NCBI RefSeq assembly: GCF_018614205.1
Contig: NZ_JAGGOS010000109.1
Coordinates: 1-53,951 of the forward strand
From: Streptomyces sp. ISL-36
Lineage (GTDB): Bacteria > Actinomycetota > Actinomycetes > Streptomycetales > Streptomycetaceae
Length of the DNA stretch: 53,951 bases
Direction: 5' to 3'
A program made the translations under genes and the position numbers. Positions 32,708 through 42,275 of this stretch are shown here, one piece after another (position 1 is the first letter of the stretch; each line of letters begins with the position of its first letter). The notes under the pieces were generated by a model that saw nothing but the letters and a program-made list of their open reading frames with translations, did no database searches and was not told the origin of the DNA.

Positions 32708-33811
32708 ATGGTGGGGCGGTTTTCACAACGGCACATGCGTCGAGGTGTGATGGCTACGGTGGTGACGGCGGCGGTCATGGCGACGCTGACCGGCTCGCAG
32801 GCGCCGGGGCTCTCGGCGCGGGCCGCCGGCGCGCAGACCGGCACGGAGCCGGACTCGGAGACTTCGGGCGACACCTACTACCTGACCGAACTGCCCCCGC
32901 TCCCGGTGCAGAACCCGGCTCCCTCCGCGGCCCGCTCCGTGTTCGTGACCGACCGTGGGGCCCTTCCCGCCACGGTCTTCGCCGCGTACCGGCGGGCGGA
33001 GACGGCGCTCGCGACGAGCGCCCCGGGCTGCGCCCTGCGCTGGGAGCTGCTCGCCGCGATCGGGCAGGTGGAGTCCGGTCAGGCGCGCGGCGGGAGGGTG
33101 GACGCGAACGGGACGACCCTCGCGCCCATCGTCGGCCCGCAGCTGAACGGCCGGGGCTTCGCCCTGATCGGGGACAGCGACGGGGGCGCGTACGACGGCG
33201 ACCCGTCCTTCGACCACGCCGTCGGTCCCATGCAGTTCATCCCGTCCACCTGGGCCAGGTGGGGCTCCGACGGCAACGGCGACGGCAGGGCGGACCCCCA
33301 CAACGTCCACGACGCGGCGCTCGCCGCGGGGCGCTACCTGTGCGCGGGCGGCCGCGACCTCTCCCGGCCGCAGGACCTCGACCGCGCGATCCTCTCCTAC
33401 AACCGGTCCCAGGCGTACCTGAGTGTCGTCCTGTCCTGGTACGGCTACTTCCGGAACGGCCACCGGGTGGTACCGGACCTGAGCGGCACGGGCGTCGGTA
33501 CGGGTACGCCCTTCGGTTCGGCGCCGGACACCGCGCGGACCGGGCCGGGCGGCCAGGGGCCGGGCGGTGCCGGTGCGTCGCCCTCCGAGCCGGCGCCGGC
33601 GCCCTCGGCCGCACCGAAGCCCACGCCGAAGCCGGCACCGAAGCCGGAGCCGGAGCCGACCACCGGGCCCTCGCCGACTTCGGTGCCGGCCCCGGTGCCG
33701 ACGACCGCGCCGAAGCCCGTACCCTCCCTGGTCACCGGCCCCGGCACGGGCATCGAGCCGCCGGCCGGCGGTGTTCTTCCGGACGCGGGGGCGCTCCCCG
33801 GCAACGGTTAG
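32708..33811 (+). CDS. Lytic murein transglycosylase with Pro-rich tail
   Basis: The 367-residue secreted protein has an N-terminal signal (RHMRRGVMATVVTAAVMATLTGSQA, likely cleaved after an Ala) and a MltB/SLT-type lysozyme-fold domain (about 95-245). The catalytic Glu lies in LLAAIGQVESGQARGG, followed by GPMQFIPSTWARWGSDGNGDGRADPHNVHDAALAAGRYLC. It cleaves peptidoglycan between MurNAc and GlcNAc. The last 120 residues are low-complexity Pro/Lys/Thr (PKPTPKPAPKPEPEP), probably spanning the wall. Start ATG 32708 has GGGAGGGG seven bases upstream. Confidence 0.88.
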   Translation: MVGRFSQRHMRRGVMATVVTAAVMATLTGSQAPGLSARAAGAQTGTEPDSETSGDTYYLTELPPLPVQNPAPSAARSVFVTDRGALPATVFAAYRRAETALATSAPGCALRWELLAAIGQVESGQARGGRVDANGTTLAPIVGPQLNGRGFALIGDSDGGAYDGDPSFDHAVGPMQFIPSTWARWGSDGNGDGRADPHNVHDAALAAGRYLCAGGRDLSRPQDLDRAILSYNRSQAYLSVVLSWYGYFRNGHRVVPDLSGTGVGTGTPFGSAPDTARTGPGGQGPGGAGASPSEPAPAPSAAPKPTPKPAPKPEPEPTTGPSPTSVPAPVPTTAPKPVPSLVTGPGTGIEPPAGGVLPDAGALPGNG

Positions 33812-33871
33812 GACTCACTCCCGGGCCTCCCCCTCCACAACACCCGATACCCGGCGGTAACCTCCCCGGTC

Positions 33872-34981
33872 ATGACGACGGACATGCACCCTGCCCACCC
33901 GACCGGATCGGGGGACCGCGCGGCCCACCTGCGGTGGCAGCGCATGTGGAGCCATCGCGAGCAGCTGCTCAAGGTGGCGCGCCGTAGGTCCATGAGCGCG
34001 GAGGACGCCGAGGACGCCGTCCAGGAGGCGATGCTGCGCGGGGCGCAGAACACCCACCTGGACGAGGCTCGGCTCGGCGCGTGGCTGACGACGGTGACCA
34101 TGCGCCTGTGCGTCGACCGGTACCGGCAGGTCCACCGCGAGGCCGAGGTCGGCAGTGCTCCCAAGCTCACCGTTCCCGGCCCGGTCCCCGTCGAGGAGGC
34201 GGTGTGCGACCGGGCGGAGGCCAGGTGGGTGGCGTACCGCAGCAGGGAGCTGCCCGCCCGCCAGGCGCAGGCGCTCCGGCTGAAGTCGGAGGACCGGGAC
34301 GTCGAGGAGATCGCCCGGGAGATGGGCCTGAGCTGCCGGGCGGTCGAGTCCCTGCTGGCCAGGGCCCGCCGTACGCTGCGCAATTCGCTGGCCGGCACGC
34401 TTGCGCTCGGCCTGTGGCTGATCGGGCGGGGCCGTGACCAGGCGGGTCAGGCGGGCGTGCCCGCCCATGCCCTGGCCGCGACGTCGGCGGCGGCGACGCT
34501 GGCGGTGGTGGGTCTGATCATTCCCTTCGCGTACGAGTCGGCTCCGGCACGGCCCGCGCCGCCCGCGACGTCGGAGGGGGTCGACGTCACGGAGGAGAAC
34601 GCCGGTTACACGGTGCCGGCCGCCGCCCCCTCCGTACGCCCGGCGAACCCGGCGGGAACGGCGTCACCGTCGCCCGGCGCCCTCCCTGGGGAGTCGTCGC
34701 CGGTGACGGTGCCGGTGCCCGCGGTGACCCTGCCGGAGGCGGCGTTGCAGAAGGTGACCCTGCAGGACGTGGCGCTGCCGACGGCGGACCTGCCGGCGGT
34801 GCCCGCGCCGCCGGCGCCCTCGCTGCCGCCCCTGCCAGCCACCCCCGCCGTATCGGTGCCACCGCTCCCGATCCCGGACGCCGCCGTCCCGGATGCCCCG
34901 GCCCTTCCGGAGGTTTCGGGCATTCCGCGCCCTTCGAGCGACGTGCCGGACGAGCTCCCGCACACCTCCGTGCGGCCCTGA
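33872..34981 (+). CDS. ECF-type sigma factor with membrane anchor and extracytoplasmic tail
   Basis: The 369-residue protein joins sigma region 2 (about 25-90, SAEDAEDAVQEAMLRGA and LTTVTMRLCVDRYR) and region 4 (about 112-170, RQAQALRLKSEDRDVEEIAREMGLSCRAVESLLARARR) to one or two hydrophobic helices (about 172-188 and 198-220). A Pro/Ala/Val-rich tail of 145 residues follows, expected outside the cell. Ordinary ECF factors are 160-220 residues and soluble. No anti-sigma gene is adjacent. It begins at ATG 33872 with no clear ribosome site. It lies just after a cell-wall hydrolase. Confidence 0.83.
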   Translation: MTTDMHPAHPTGSGDRAAHLRWQRMWSHREQLLKVARRRSMSAEDAEDAVQEAMLRGAQNTHLDEARLGAWLTTVTMRLCVDRYRQVHREAEVGSAPKLTVPGPVPVEEAVCDRAEARWVAYRSRELPARQAQALRLKSEDRDVEEIAREMGLSCRAVESLLARARRTLRNSLAGTLALGLWLIGRGRDQAGQAGVPAHALAATSAAATLAVVGLIIPFAYESAPARPAPPATSEGVDVTEENAGYTVPAAAPSVRPANPAGTASPSPGALPGESSPVTVPVPAVTLPEAALQKVTLQDVALPTADLPAVPAPPAPSLPPLPATPAVSVPPLPIPDAAVPDAPALPEVSGIPRPSSDVPDELPHTSVRP

Positions 34982-35080
34982 TGTCCGCCGCGTAAAAAAT
35001 CTTCGCTTCTCCGCGACGGACCGGGCGCCCTTCCCCGTAGAGCAGATGTACGAGCTGCTCCCCGCTGAAGGGTGAACACC

Positions 35081-36199
35081 ATGGGTGTCGAGATCTGCGT
35101 GGAAGGACTGACGAAGTCCTTCGGCCGGCAGGTCATCTGGCAGGACGTGTCGCTGACGCTGCCCGCCGGCGAGGTGTCCGTCATGCTCGGCCCCTCGGGC
35201 ACGGGAAAGTCGGTGTTCCTGAAGACGCTCGTGGGCCTGCTCAAGCCGGAGCGGGGATCGATCCGGATCGCCGGTGAGGACATCACCCGGCTCCGCGAGC
35301 ACGACCTGTACGAGGTGCGCAAGCTCTTCGGCGTGCTGTTCCAGGACGGCGCCCTGTTCGGGTCGATGAATCTCTACGACAACATCGCCTTTCCGCTGCG
35401 CGAGCACACCCGCAAGCCGGAGAGCGAGGTCAGACGGATCGTCCTGGAGAAAATGGACATGGTCGGTCTGATCGGTGCCGAGGAGAAGCTGCCGGGCGAG
35501 ATCTCCGGCGGCATGCGCAAACGGGCGGGCCTGGCACGGGCGCTGGTGCTCGACCCGGAGATCATCCTGTTCGACGAGCCGGACTCGGGGCTCGACCCGG
35601 TGCGGGTGGCCTATCTGAACCAGCTGATCGTGGACCTGAACGCGCAGATCGACGCGACGTTCCTGATCGTCACCCACGACATCGCCTCGGCCCGCCAGGT
35701 CCCCGACAACATCGGTCTGCTCTTCCGCCGCGAACTGGTGATGTTCGGCCCTCGGGAGCAGCTGCTCACCAGCGACGAGCCCGTCGTACGGCAGTTCCTC
35801 AACGGCCGGATGCAGGGGCCGATCGGCATGGCGGAGGAGAAGGACGCCGCCCAGGTCGAGCAGGAGCTCGCCGGCCTCGACGGCGAGGACGACGCGCTTC
35901 CGGCGATGACCCCGCGCCTGCTGCCCAGCCCCGGCGTCACCCGGCCGCCCCGCTGGCAGGCGATCGCCGACCGCGAGGCGGAGCTCCACCGCAGGACCGA
36001 GCCCCGCGGCAGGACGACCGGTCGGCACGGCAAGGCGCAGCCGCACCGCGAATCCGGTCCGCACCGCGAGGACGAGCCGGACCGCGAGGCAGAGCCGGGC
36101 CGCAGGGCCGAGCCGGGCCGCAGGGCCGAGCCGGGCCGCAGGGCCGAGCCGGGCCGCAAGGACGAGCCGGGCCGCACGAGCGAGGCGGCGGACGCATGA
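35081..36199 (+). CDS. mceG: Mce-system ABC ATPase (Mkl/MceG, MlaF-like)
   Basis: The 372-residue ATPase powers lipid import through the two permeases encoded next. It has Walker A GPSGTGKS (about residue 37), signature GEISGGMRKRAGLARAL, Walker B IILFDEPDSGLDPV and switch His VTHD. After about residue 250 comes the Mkl-type C-terminal extension, ending in a repeat of RAEPGR units that is unique to this gene in the window. ATG 35081 has GAAGGG eight bases upstream and is better than GTG 35072. It opens the operon and overlaps the next start as ATGA. Confidence 0.9.
   Translation: MGVEICVEGLTKSFGRQVIWQDVSLTLPAGEVSVMLGPSGTGKSVFLKTLVGLLKPERGSIRIAGEDITRLREHDLYEVRKLFGVLFQDGALFGSMNLYDNIAFPLREHTRKPESEVRRIVLEKMDMVGLIGAEEKLPGEISGGMRKRAGLARALVLDPEIILFDEPDSGLDPVRVAYLNQLIVDLNAQIDATFLIVTHDIASARQVPDNIGLLFRRELVMFGPREQLLTSDEPVVRQFLNGRMQGPIGMAEEKDAAQVEQELAGLDGEDDALPAMTPRLLPSPGVTRPPRWQAIADREAELHRRTEPRGRTTGRHGKAQPHRESGPHREDEPDREAEPGRRAEPGRRAEPGRRAEPGRKDEPGRTSEAADA
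36085..36178. repeat. 18-bp in-frame repeats at the mceG 3' end
   Basis: CGCAGGGCCGAGCCGGGC occurs three times nearly perfectly with two diverged copies. The copies encode repeats of RRAEPG in the ATPase C-terminal tail. Confidence 0.8.
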
Positions 36200-36966
36200 G
36201 CCTCTCCCCGACCGGCGCGCTCCGGCACTCCGGGAGCCTCTTCGCGATGGCCCTCGACGTCCTCAGGACACTCCCCCGGCGGCCCTTCCAGCTACGCGAG
36301 TTCATCCAGCAGTCCTGGTTCATCGCGAGCGTCACCATCCTGCCCACCGCCCTCGTCTCCATCCCCTTCGGCGCCGTCATCGCGCTCCAGATCGGCAGCC
36401 TGACCCGGCAGCTCGGCGCCCAGTCCTTCTCCGGCGCCGCCTCCGTGCTCGCCGTACTCCGCGAGGCGTCCCCCATCGTCACGGCGCTCCTCATCGCCGG
36501 AGCCGGCGGCACCGCGATCTGCGCCGACCTCGGGGCGCGCAAGATCCGGGAGGAGATCGACGCCATGCAGGTGCTCGGCATCGATCCGATCCACCGCCTC
36601 GTCGTCCCGCGGGTGCTCGCCACGATGCTCGTGGCGGTGCTGCTCAACGGCCTGGTCTCGGTCGTCGGCGTGGCCGGCGGCTACTTCTTCAACGTCGTCC
36701 TGCAGAACGGCACCCCCGGCGCCTACCTGGCCTCCTTCACCACCCTCGCCCAGCTGTCCGACCTGTGGGCGGCCGAGCTGAAGGCGCTGGTCTTCGGCGC
36801 CATCGCCGCGATCGTCGCCTCGTACAAGGGGCTGACCGCCAAGGGCGGCCCCAAGGGCGTCGGTGACGCCGTGAACCAGTCCGTGGTCATCACCTTCATG
36901 TTGCTCTTCGTGACCAACTTCGTCCTGACCGCGGTGTACTTCCAAATCGTCCCGCAGAGAGGTTAG
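36196..36966 (+). CDS. yrbEA: Mce-system permease, YrbEA/MlaE family
   Basis: The 256-residue membrane protein has five or six hydrophobic segments and the MlaE-family EQ-loop region AGAGGTAICADLGARKIREEIDAMQVLGIDPI (about 95-128), which contacts the ATPase. With its partner it forms the inner-membrane channel for lipid import. The ATG overlaps the ATPase TGA. Family length is typical, with no broken motif. Confidence 0.92.
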   Translation: MSLSPTGALRHSGSLFAMALDVLRTLPRRPFQLREFIQQSWFIASVTILPTALVSIPFGAVIALQIGSLTRQLGAQSFSGAASVLAVLREASPIVTALLIAGAGGTAICADLGARKIREEIDAMQVLGIDPIHRLVVPRVLATMLVAVLLNGLVSVVGVAGGYFFNVVLQNGTPGAYLASFTTLAQLSDLWAAELKALVFGAIAAIVASYKGLTAKGGPKGVGDAVNQSVVITFMLLFVTNFVLTAVYFQIVPQRG

Positions 36967-36968
36967 TT

Positions 36969-37787
36969 GTGCGACGACTTCTCGACCGCCCGCTCCACTC
37001 CCTCGAGGAACTGGGCACCCAGCTGGTCTTCTACGGCCGCTCCCTCGCCTGGACCGGCCGCACCCTGCGCCGCTACAAGAAGGAGGTCCTGCGCCTGCTG
37101 GCCGAGGTGAGCTTCGGCCGCGGAGCCCTGGCCGTCGTCGGCGGCACGGTGGGCGTCATCGCCTTCCTCTCCTTCTTCACCGGCACCGAGGTCGGCCTCC
37201 AGGGCTACGCCGCCCTCAACCAGCTCGGCACCTCCAACTTCGTGGCGTTCCTCTCCGCGTACTTCAACACCCGCGAGATCGCCCCGCTCGTCGCCGGGCT
37301 CGCGCTGTCGGCGACGGTCGGCGCGGGCTTCACCGCCCAGCTCGGCGCGATGCGGATCAGCGAGGAGACCGACGCGCTGGAGGTGATGGGCGTCCCCTCG
37401 CTGCCGTTCCTGGTCACCACCCGGATGATCGCCGGCTTCGTGGCGGTGATTCCGCTGTACGTGATCGGGCTGCTCTCCTCCTACTTCGCCGCCCGGACCA
37501 TCACCACCGGCTACTACGGCCAGTCCACCGGCACGTACGACCACTACTTCCAGCAGTACCTGCCGCCGGTCGACGTGCTGTGGTCCTTCGGCAAGGTGAT
37601 CGTCTTCGCCCTCGTGATCATCCTGGTGCACTGCTACTACGGCTACTACGCGAGCGGCGGCCCGGCCGGGGTCGGTGTCGCGGTCGGCCGCGGTGTGCGG
37701 ACCTCCATCGTGGCGATCAACGTCCTCGACTTCTTCCTCAGCCTCGCGATCTGGGGCGCCAACACGACCGTACGGATAGCGGGGTAG
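36969..37787 (+). CDS. yrbEB: Mce-system permease, YrbEB/MlaE family
   Basis: The 272-residue partner permease has the same loop (GAGFTAQLGAMRISEETDALEVMGVPSLPF, about 118-147) and five or six membrane segments. It starts at GTG 36969, two bases after the previous stop, and is followed six bases later by the first Mce protein. Together with YrbEA it would hold the Mce needle in the membrane. Confidence 0.92.
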   Translation: MRRLLDRPLHSLEELGTQLVFYGRSLAWTGRTLRRYKKEVLRLLAEVSFGRGALAVVGGTVGVIAFLSFFTGTEVGLQGYAALNQLGTSNFVAFLSAYFNTREIAPLVAGLALSATVGAGFTAQLGAMRISEETDALEVMGVPSLPFLVTTRMIAGFVAVIPLYVIGLLSSYFAARTITTGYYGQSTGTYDHYFQQYLPPVDVLWSFGKVIVFALVIILVHCYYGYYASGGPAGVGVAVGRGVRTSIVAINVLDFFLSLAIWGANTTVRIAG

Positions 37788-37793
37788 GGGCCG

Positions 37794-39047
37794 GTGCGTC
37801 GCATCATCAGACTGAGGCTGTACGGCATCGTCTTCCTCGCCGTCATCGCCCTGCTGCTCTCGCTCTCCGTCGCCGTCTACCAGCAGGCGTTCACCTCCGT
37901 CGTCCGGATCACCTTGGAGGCCGACACCCTCGGCAACCAGCTGGAGCCGCGGGCCGACGTCAAACTGCGCGGCCTGCTCGTCGGTGAGGTGCGCGAGGTA
38001 CGGGCCGACGGCGAGAAGGCCACGCTCGGCATCGCGCTCAAGCCGGAACACGTCTCCCTCATCCCGGCCGACGTGCACGCCCGGCTGCTGCCGAAGACCC
38101 TGTTCGGCGAGAAGTACGTCGACCTCGTCGACCCGGCCGCCCCCGGGAAGTCCTCGGCGCGGCCCATCCGCGCCGGTGACGTCATCACCCAGGACCGCAC
38201 GACGGTCGGCATCGAGCTCCAGCGGCTGATGAACGACCTGCTGCCGCTGCTGCGCACCGTCCAGCCCGCCAAGCTGAACGCCACCCTGTCGGCGTTCGCC
38301 ATGGCGCTCGAAGGGCGCGGCGACGACATCGGTGACAACCTCATCCGCCTCGACGCCTACCTGCGCCGGCTCAATCCGCACATGCCGTCCCTCAAGGAGG
38401 ACATCTCGCGGTTCGCCGACGTGGCCGAGGTGTACGGCGAGGCCGCCCCCGACCTGCTGCGGGTCCTGGACAACACCGTCACCACCAGCCGGACCATCGT
38501 CGAGAAGCGGCAGCAGCTCTCCTCGTTCCTCACCTGGACCGCCACGGCCGCGAACACCACGGAGGGCGTGCTCGACGAGAACGCCGCGCGGCTCATCACC
38601 CTGGGCCGCGTCTCCCGCCCGACGCTGGCCCTGTTCGCCCGCTACTCGCCCGAGTACCCATGCCTGCTCGCCGGTCTCGTGCGCCAGGAGGCGGCCTCCG
38701 AAGAGGCGTTCAAGGGCGGGAAGATGCACATCACCCTGGAGTTCGTCCGCTCCCGTCCCCCCTATCGACCCGGCGAGGAACCGCGCTATGCCGACCGCTC
38801 TGGGCCCCACTGCAGAGGTCTGCCCCACCCCCAGGTCCCGGCCCCGCCGAGAAAGCTCGACGACGGTACGTCGCGTCACGCGTCGAGCGATCCCGGTCCC
38901 GGTGCCGTGTCCGGCACACCGGCCGAACAGCATGCGATCGCCTCGCTCATGGCCCCGGTCATGGGCGTGCCCGCCGACGAGGTCCCGGCCGTCGCGACCC
39001 TGCTGTTCGGACCGCTGGCACGGGGAACGGCGGTGAGCGTCGCATGA
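37794..39047 (+). CDS. mceA: Mce-family substrate-binding protein A
   Basis: The 417-residue protein begins with one membrane helix (about 8-28) and then the MlaD/Mce domain (about 38-118, QLEPRADVKLRGLLVGEVREV, KTLFGEKYVDLVDP). A helical needle-forming region follows, and then a Pro-rich end. Mce A-F subunits form a hexameric tube that carries lipid from the outer layers to the permease. It starts at GTG 37794. Its stop overlaps mceB as ATGA. Confidence 0.9.
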   Translation: MRRIIRLRLYGIVFLAVIALLLSLSVAVYQQAFTSVVRITLEADTLGNQLEPRADVKLRGLLVGEVREVRADGEKATLGIALKPEHVSLIPADVHARLLPKTLFGEKYVDLVDPAAPGKSSARPIRAGDVITQDRTTVGIELQRLMNDLLPLLRTVQPAKLNATLSAFAMALEGRGDDIGDNLIRLDAYLRRLNPHMPSLKEDISRFADVAEVYGEAAPDLLRVLDNTVTTSRTIVEKRQQLSSFLTWTATAANTTEGVLDENAARLITLGRVSRPTLALFARYSPEYPCLLAGLVRQEAASEEAFKGGKMHITLEFVRSRPPYRPGEEPRYADRSGPHCRGLPHPQVPAPPRKLDDGTSRHASSDPGPGAVSGTPAEQHAIASLMAPVMGVPADEVPAVATLLFGPLARGTAVSVA

Positions 39048-40111
39048 GTTCGACCAGCGCCCGTCGTACCGGCTCCCGCCGTACCAGCGCCCGCTCCACC
39101 GCCCCCCAGCTCATCAAGCTCGGCATCTTCGCCGTGGTGACGATGGCGGCGACCGCCGTGCTCGCCGCCACCATCGTCAACCTCTCCTTCACCCCGCAGG
39201 AGAGCTACAGCGCCGTGTTCAGCGACGTCACCAGCCTGGAGGAGGGCGACGACATCCGGGTCGCGGGGGTGCGGGTCGGCGAGGTGGAGGAGATCCGGAT
39301 CAAGGACCGGACCCTGGCCGAGGTCACCTTCAGCGTCTCCCGCGACCGGCCGCTGCTCACCAGCACCCGCGCCGTCATCCGCTACCGGAGCCTGGTGGGA
39401 CAGCGGTACATCGCGCTGACGGAGGGCGTGGGGAACGGGCAGCGGCTCGCTCCCGGCGGCCGGATCCCGCTCTCCCGCACCGAACCGGCGCTCGATCTCA
39501 ACGCCCTGCTGGGCGGGTTCAAGCCGCTGTTCGCCGCGCTGAGCCCCGAGGACGTCAACCAGCTCGCCACCGAGATCGTCAAGACCCTCCAGGGGGAGGG
39601 CGGTACGGTCCGCAGTCTGCTGGCGCACACCGCCTCGCTCACCACCACGCTCGCCGAACGCGACCAGCTCATCGGGTCGGTGATCACCAACCTCAACACC
39701 GTCCTGACCACGGTCGACCGGCGCAGCACCCGCTTCTCCGACCTGATCACGCAGCTGCAACGGCTGATCTCCGGCCTGTCGGCGGACCGCAAGCCGATCG
39801 GCGATTCCCTGGCCGGCATCAACGGCCTCACGCAGGCCACCGCGGGCCTCCTCAAGGACGCCCGCCCGCCCCTGAAGACCGACATCGCCGAGCTGGCCGA
39901 GCTCACCGGAACACTGAACGACCACGAGAAGACCGTGGAGGGCGTCCTGCAACGGCTGCCGAACAAGTTGAACAAGCTGACCGGCACCGCGTCGTACGGC
40001 TCCTGGTTCAACTTCTACCTCTGTGACTTCGACGGCCGGATCGTGCTGCCGAAGACCGACGAGGTCATCACCCCCGAACTCCATGTCGCCCGGGCGAGGT
40101 GCGGTCGTTGA
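39044..40111 (+). CDS. mceB: Mce-family protein B
   Basis: The 355-residue protein has a membrane helix (about 22-45), an Mce domain (about 55-135, SYSAVFSDVTSLEEGDDIRVAGVRVGEVEEI, SLVGQRYIALTEG) and a long helical part to about 320. It ends in the FNFYLCDFDG motif often seen in actinobacterial MceB. It starts at ATG 39044 inside the mceA stop. The stop overlaps a TTG and lies within the mceC start region. Confidence 0.9.
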   Translation: MSSTSARRTGSRRTSARSTAPQLIKLGIFAVVTMAATAVLAATIVNLSFTPQESYSAVFSDVTSLEEGDDIRVAGVRVGEVEEIRIKDRTLAEVTFSVSRDRPLLTSTRAVIRYRSLVGQRYIALTEGVGNGQRLAPGGRIPLSRTEPALDLNALLGGFKPLFAALSPEDVNQLATEIVKTLQGEGGTVRSLLAHTASLTTTLAERDQLIGSVITNLNTVLTTVDRRSTRFSDLITQLQRLISGLSADRKPIGDSLAGINGLTQATAGLLKDARPPLKTDIAELAELTGTLNDHEKTVEGVLQRLPNKLNKLTGTASYGSWFNFYLCDFDGRIVLPKTDEVITPELHVARARCGR

Positions 40112-41091
40112 TCCCCTTCCGTGAACGCAATCCCGTGGTGATCGGCGCCGCCGGTCTCACCACGATCGCGCTGCTGATCGCCGCCGCGTTCAACGTCGAG
40201 AGCCTTCCGCTGATCGGCGGCGGCGACACGTACAGCGCGGCCTTCTCCGAGGCCGGCGGGCTGCGGCCCGGCGACGAGGTACGGATCGCCGGCGTCAAGT
40301 CCGGCAAGGTCGACGACGTCGAGCTGGCCGGCGACCACGTCAAGGTGACCTTCCGGGTCGAGGGAGACCCTGAACTCGGGGCCAGGACCGGCGCGTCCAT
40401 CCGCATCAAGACGATCCTGGGCGCGAAGTACCTCGCCCTGGAGCCGAAGGGCTCCGGCCGGCTGAAGCCGGGCAGCGAGATCCCGCTGAGCCGCACGGTC
40501 CCGGCGTACGACGTGGTGGAGGCCTTCAGCGACCTCACCACGACCACCGAACAGATCGACAAGCAGCGGCTGGCCTCCGCCCTGGACACCCTCTCCACCA
40601 CCTTCGAGGACTCCCCCGCCGAGGTCAAAGCCTCCCTCCAGGGCCTCTCGAAGATCTCCCGGACCGTGGCCTCCCGCGACCAGGCGCTGAGCGAACTCCT
40701 CGACCACGCCGACGGCGTCACCGGTGTACTGGCCGACCGCAAGGGCGAGTTCGGCAAGCTGGTCAAGGACGGCGACAAGCTGTTCCAGGAGATCCACGCC
40801 CGTCGCCAGGTCATCCACTCCCTGCTGACGAGCTCCGTCGCCCTCGGCATCCAGCTCTCCGGCCTGGTGAGGGACAACCGCGCGGCGATCGGACCGGCGC
40901 TCACCCGCCTGAACACCGTGGTGAAGATGCTGGAACGCAACCAGGCGAGCCTCGACCGCAGCGTCCAGCTCCTGGCTCCCTTCGCCCGGGTCTTCACCAA
41001 CACCCTGGGCAACGGCCGCTGGTTCGACAGCTACATCCAGAACCTGGTCGCCCCCACGCCGGTGGTCCCACGGACCGGAGGGACACGATGA
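40099..41091 (+). CDS. mceC: Mce-family protein C
   Basis: The 330-residue protein has a membrane helix (about 12-30, RNPVVIGAAGLTTIALLIAA), an Mce domain (about 40-120, TYSAAFSEAGGLRPGDEVRIAGVKSGKVDDV, KTILGAKYLALEP) and a helical C-terminal half. GTG 40099 is one start. TTG 40108, which overlaps the mceB stop as TTGA and has GAGGTG upstream, is equally possible and would shorten it by three residues. Confidence 0.88.
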   Translation: MRSLIPFRERNPVVIGAAGLTTIALLIAAAFNVESLPLIGGGDTYSAAFSEAGGLRPGDEVRIAGVKSGKVDDVELAGDHVKVTFRVEGDPELGARTGASIRIKTILGAKYLALEPKGSGRLKPGSEIPLSRTVPAYDVVEAFSDLTTTTEQIDKQRLASALDTLSTTFEDSPAEVKASLQGLSKISRTVASRDQALSELLDHADGVTGVLADRKGEFGKLVKDGDKLFQEIHARRQVIHSLLTSSVALGIQLSGLVRDNRAAIGPALTRLNTVVKMLERNQASLDRSVQLLAPFARVFTNTLGNGRWFDSYIQNLVAPTPVVPRTGGTR

Positions 41092-42275
41092 ACAGGCAGA
41101 CCAAGCTGAACAGGCCGATTAAGCTGAACAAGCGGGTCGTTCGCCGTCTCGCGCTCGCCACCGTCCTCGTGGTGGCCGCGGCCGTGGCCGTCGTCCATCT
41201 GCCTTCGGAGCCCACGGTCCGCGTGACCGCGTACTTCCCCCGGACGGTCGGCATCTACCCCGGCTCCGACGTGCGCGTCCTCGGCGTGCGGATCGGCGAG
41301 GTCAAGACCATCACGCCGGAGGGCGACCGGGTGCGCGTCGAGCTGGAGTACGCGGCCGAGTACAAGGTCCCGCCGGACGCCAGGGCCGCGATCATCAACT
41401 CGTCCGTGGTCAGCGACCGTTACCTCCAGCTGCTCCCCGTCCACCGCGGTGGACCGGCCCTGAAGAGCGGCGCCGTCATCCCACTGGATCGCACGGCCGT
41501 GCCGGTGGAGCTGGACCGGGTCTTCGACAGTCTCCGTACGACGTCGGACGCGCTCGGCCCCCGGGGCGCCAACAAGGACGGATCGCTGTCTCGGCTGCTC
41601 GCCGTCAGCGCGGAGAACCTCCAGGGGCAGGGCGGACAGCTGCACCAGACCGTCGAGGACCTCTCGCAGGCCGTCACCACCCTGTCCGACGGCCGGCAGG
41701 ACCTGTTCGCAACCGTGCGGAACCTCCAGGTGTTCACCGCCGCGCTGGCCGCCGACGACGCCTCCGTCCGGTCGTTCAACACCAGCCTGGCCCAGGTCGC
41801 CGAGCAGCTGGCCGGAGAGCGCAAGGACCTCGCCGCGGCGATCACCCACCTGGCGGCGGCCCTCGCCGACGTGTCCGACTTCGTGAAGAAGAACAAGAAG
41901 GCGCTGACCGCCGATGTGAAGGGCCTCTCCAAGGTGACCAAAGTGCTGGTCACTCAGCGCGCGGCGCTGGAGGAGCTGCTCGACGTCGTCCCCGCCGGAC
42001 TCTCCAATCTGCAGAACGCCTACAACCCGGCGGCCGGCACGCTCGACACCCGCGGCAACCCCGAGCAGCTCCAGGACCCGGCCGCCCTGCTGTGCTCCCT
42101 GCTGAAGACGACCGGCGAGAACGCCGGGGACGCCGACTGCCGGAACCTGAAGAAGCTGTTCGACTCGCTGCCCGAGCTGCCCGAGGCCGATCCGCTCACC
42201 GGAGCGGCGCTCCCCGTGGCGGGGACGGGCCCGATCGACAAGACGCTCGGCGGAATCCTGGAGGCCCGTACATGA
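41088..42275 (+). CDS. mceD: Mce-family protein D
   Basis: The 395-residue protein has a membrane helix (about 17-37), an Mce domain (about 42-122, VRVTAYFPRTVGIYPGSDVRVLGVRIGEVKTI, SSVVSDRYLQLLPV) and a coiled helical half. The polar C-terminus carries a Cys pair (LLCSLL, DADC). The ATG overlaps the mceC stop as ATGA. Confidence 0.9.
   Translation: MNRQTKLNRPIKLNKRVVRRLALATVLVVAAAVAVVHLPSEPTVRVTAYFPRTVGIYPGSDVRVLGVRIGEVKTITPEGDRVRVELEYAAEYKVPPDARAAIINSSVVSDRYLQLLPVHRGGPALKSGAVIPLDRTAVPVELDRVFDSLRTTSDALGPRGANKDGSLSRLLAVSAENLQGQGGQLHQTVEDLSQAVTTLSDGRQDLFATVRNLQVFTAALAADDASVRSFNTSLAQVAEQLAGERKDLAAAITHLAAALADVSDFVKKNKKALTADVKGLSKVTKVLVTQRAALEELLDVVPAGLSNLQNAYNPAAGTLDTRGNPEQLQDPAALLCSLLKTTGENAGDADCRNLKKLFDSLPELPEADPLTGAALPVAGTGPIDKTLGGILEART

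Noticed and set aside
33812..33871. Terminator between transglycosylase and sigma genes
   Set aside because: No stem longer than five base pairs was found in this short spacer.
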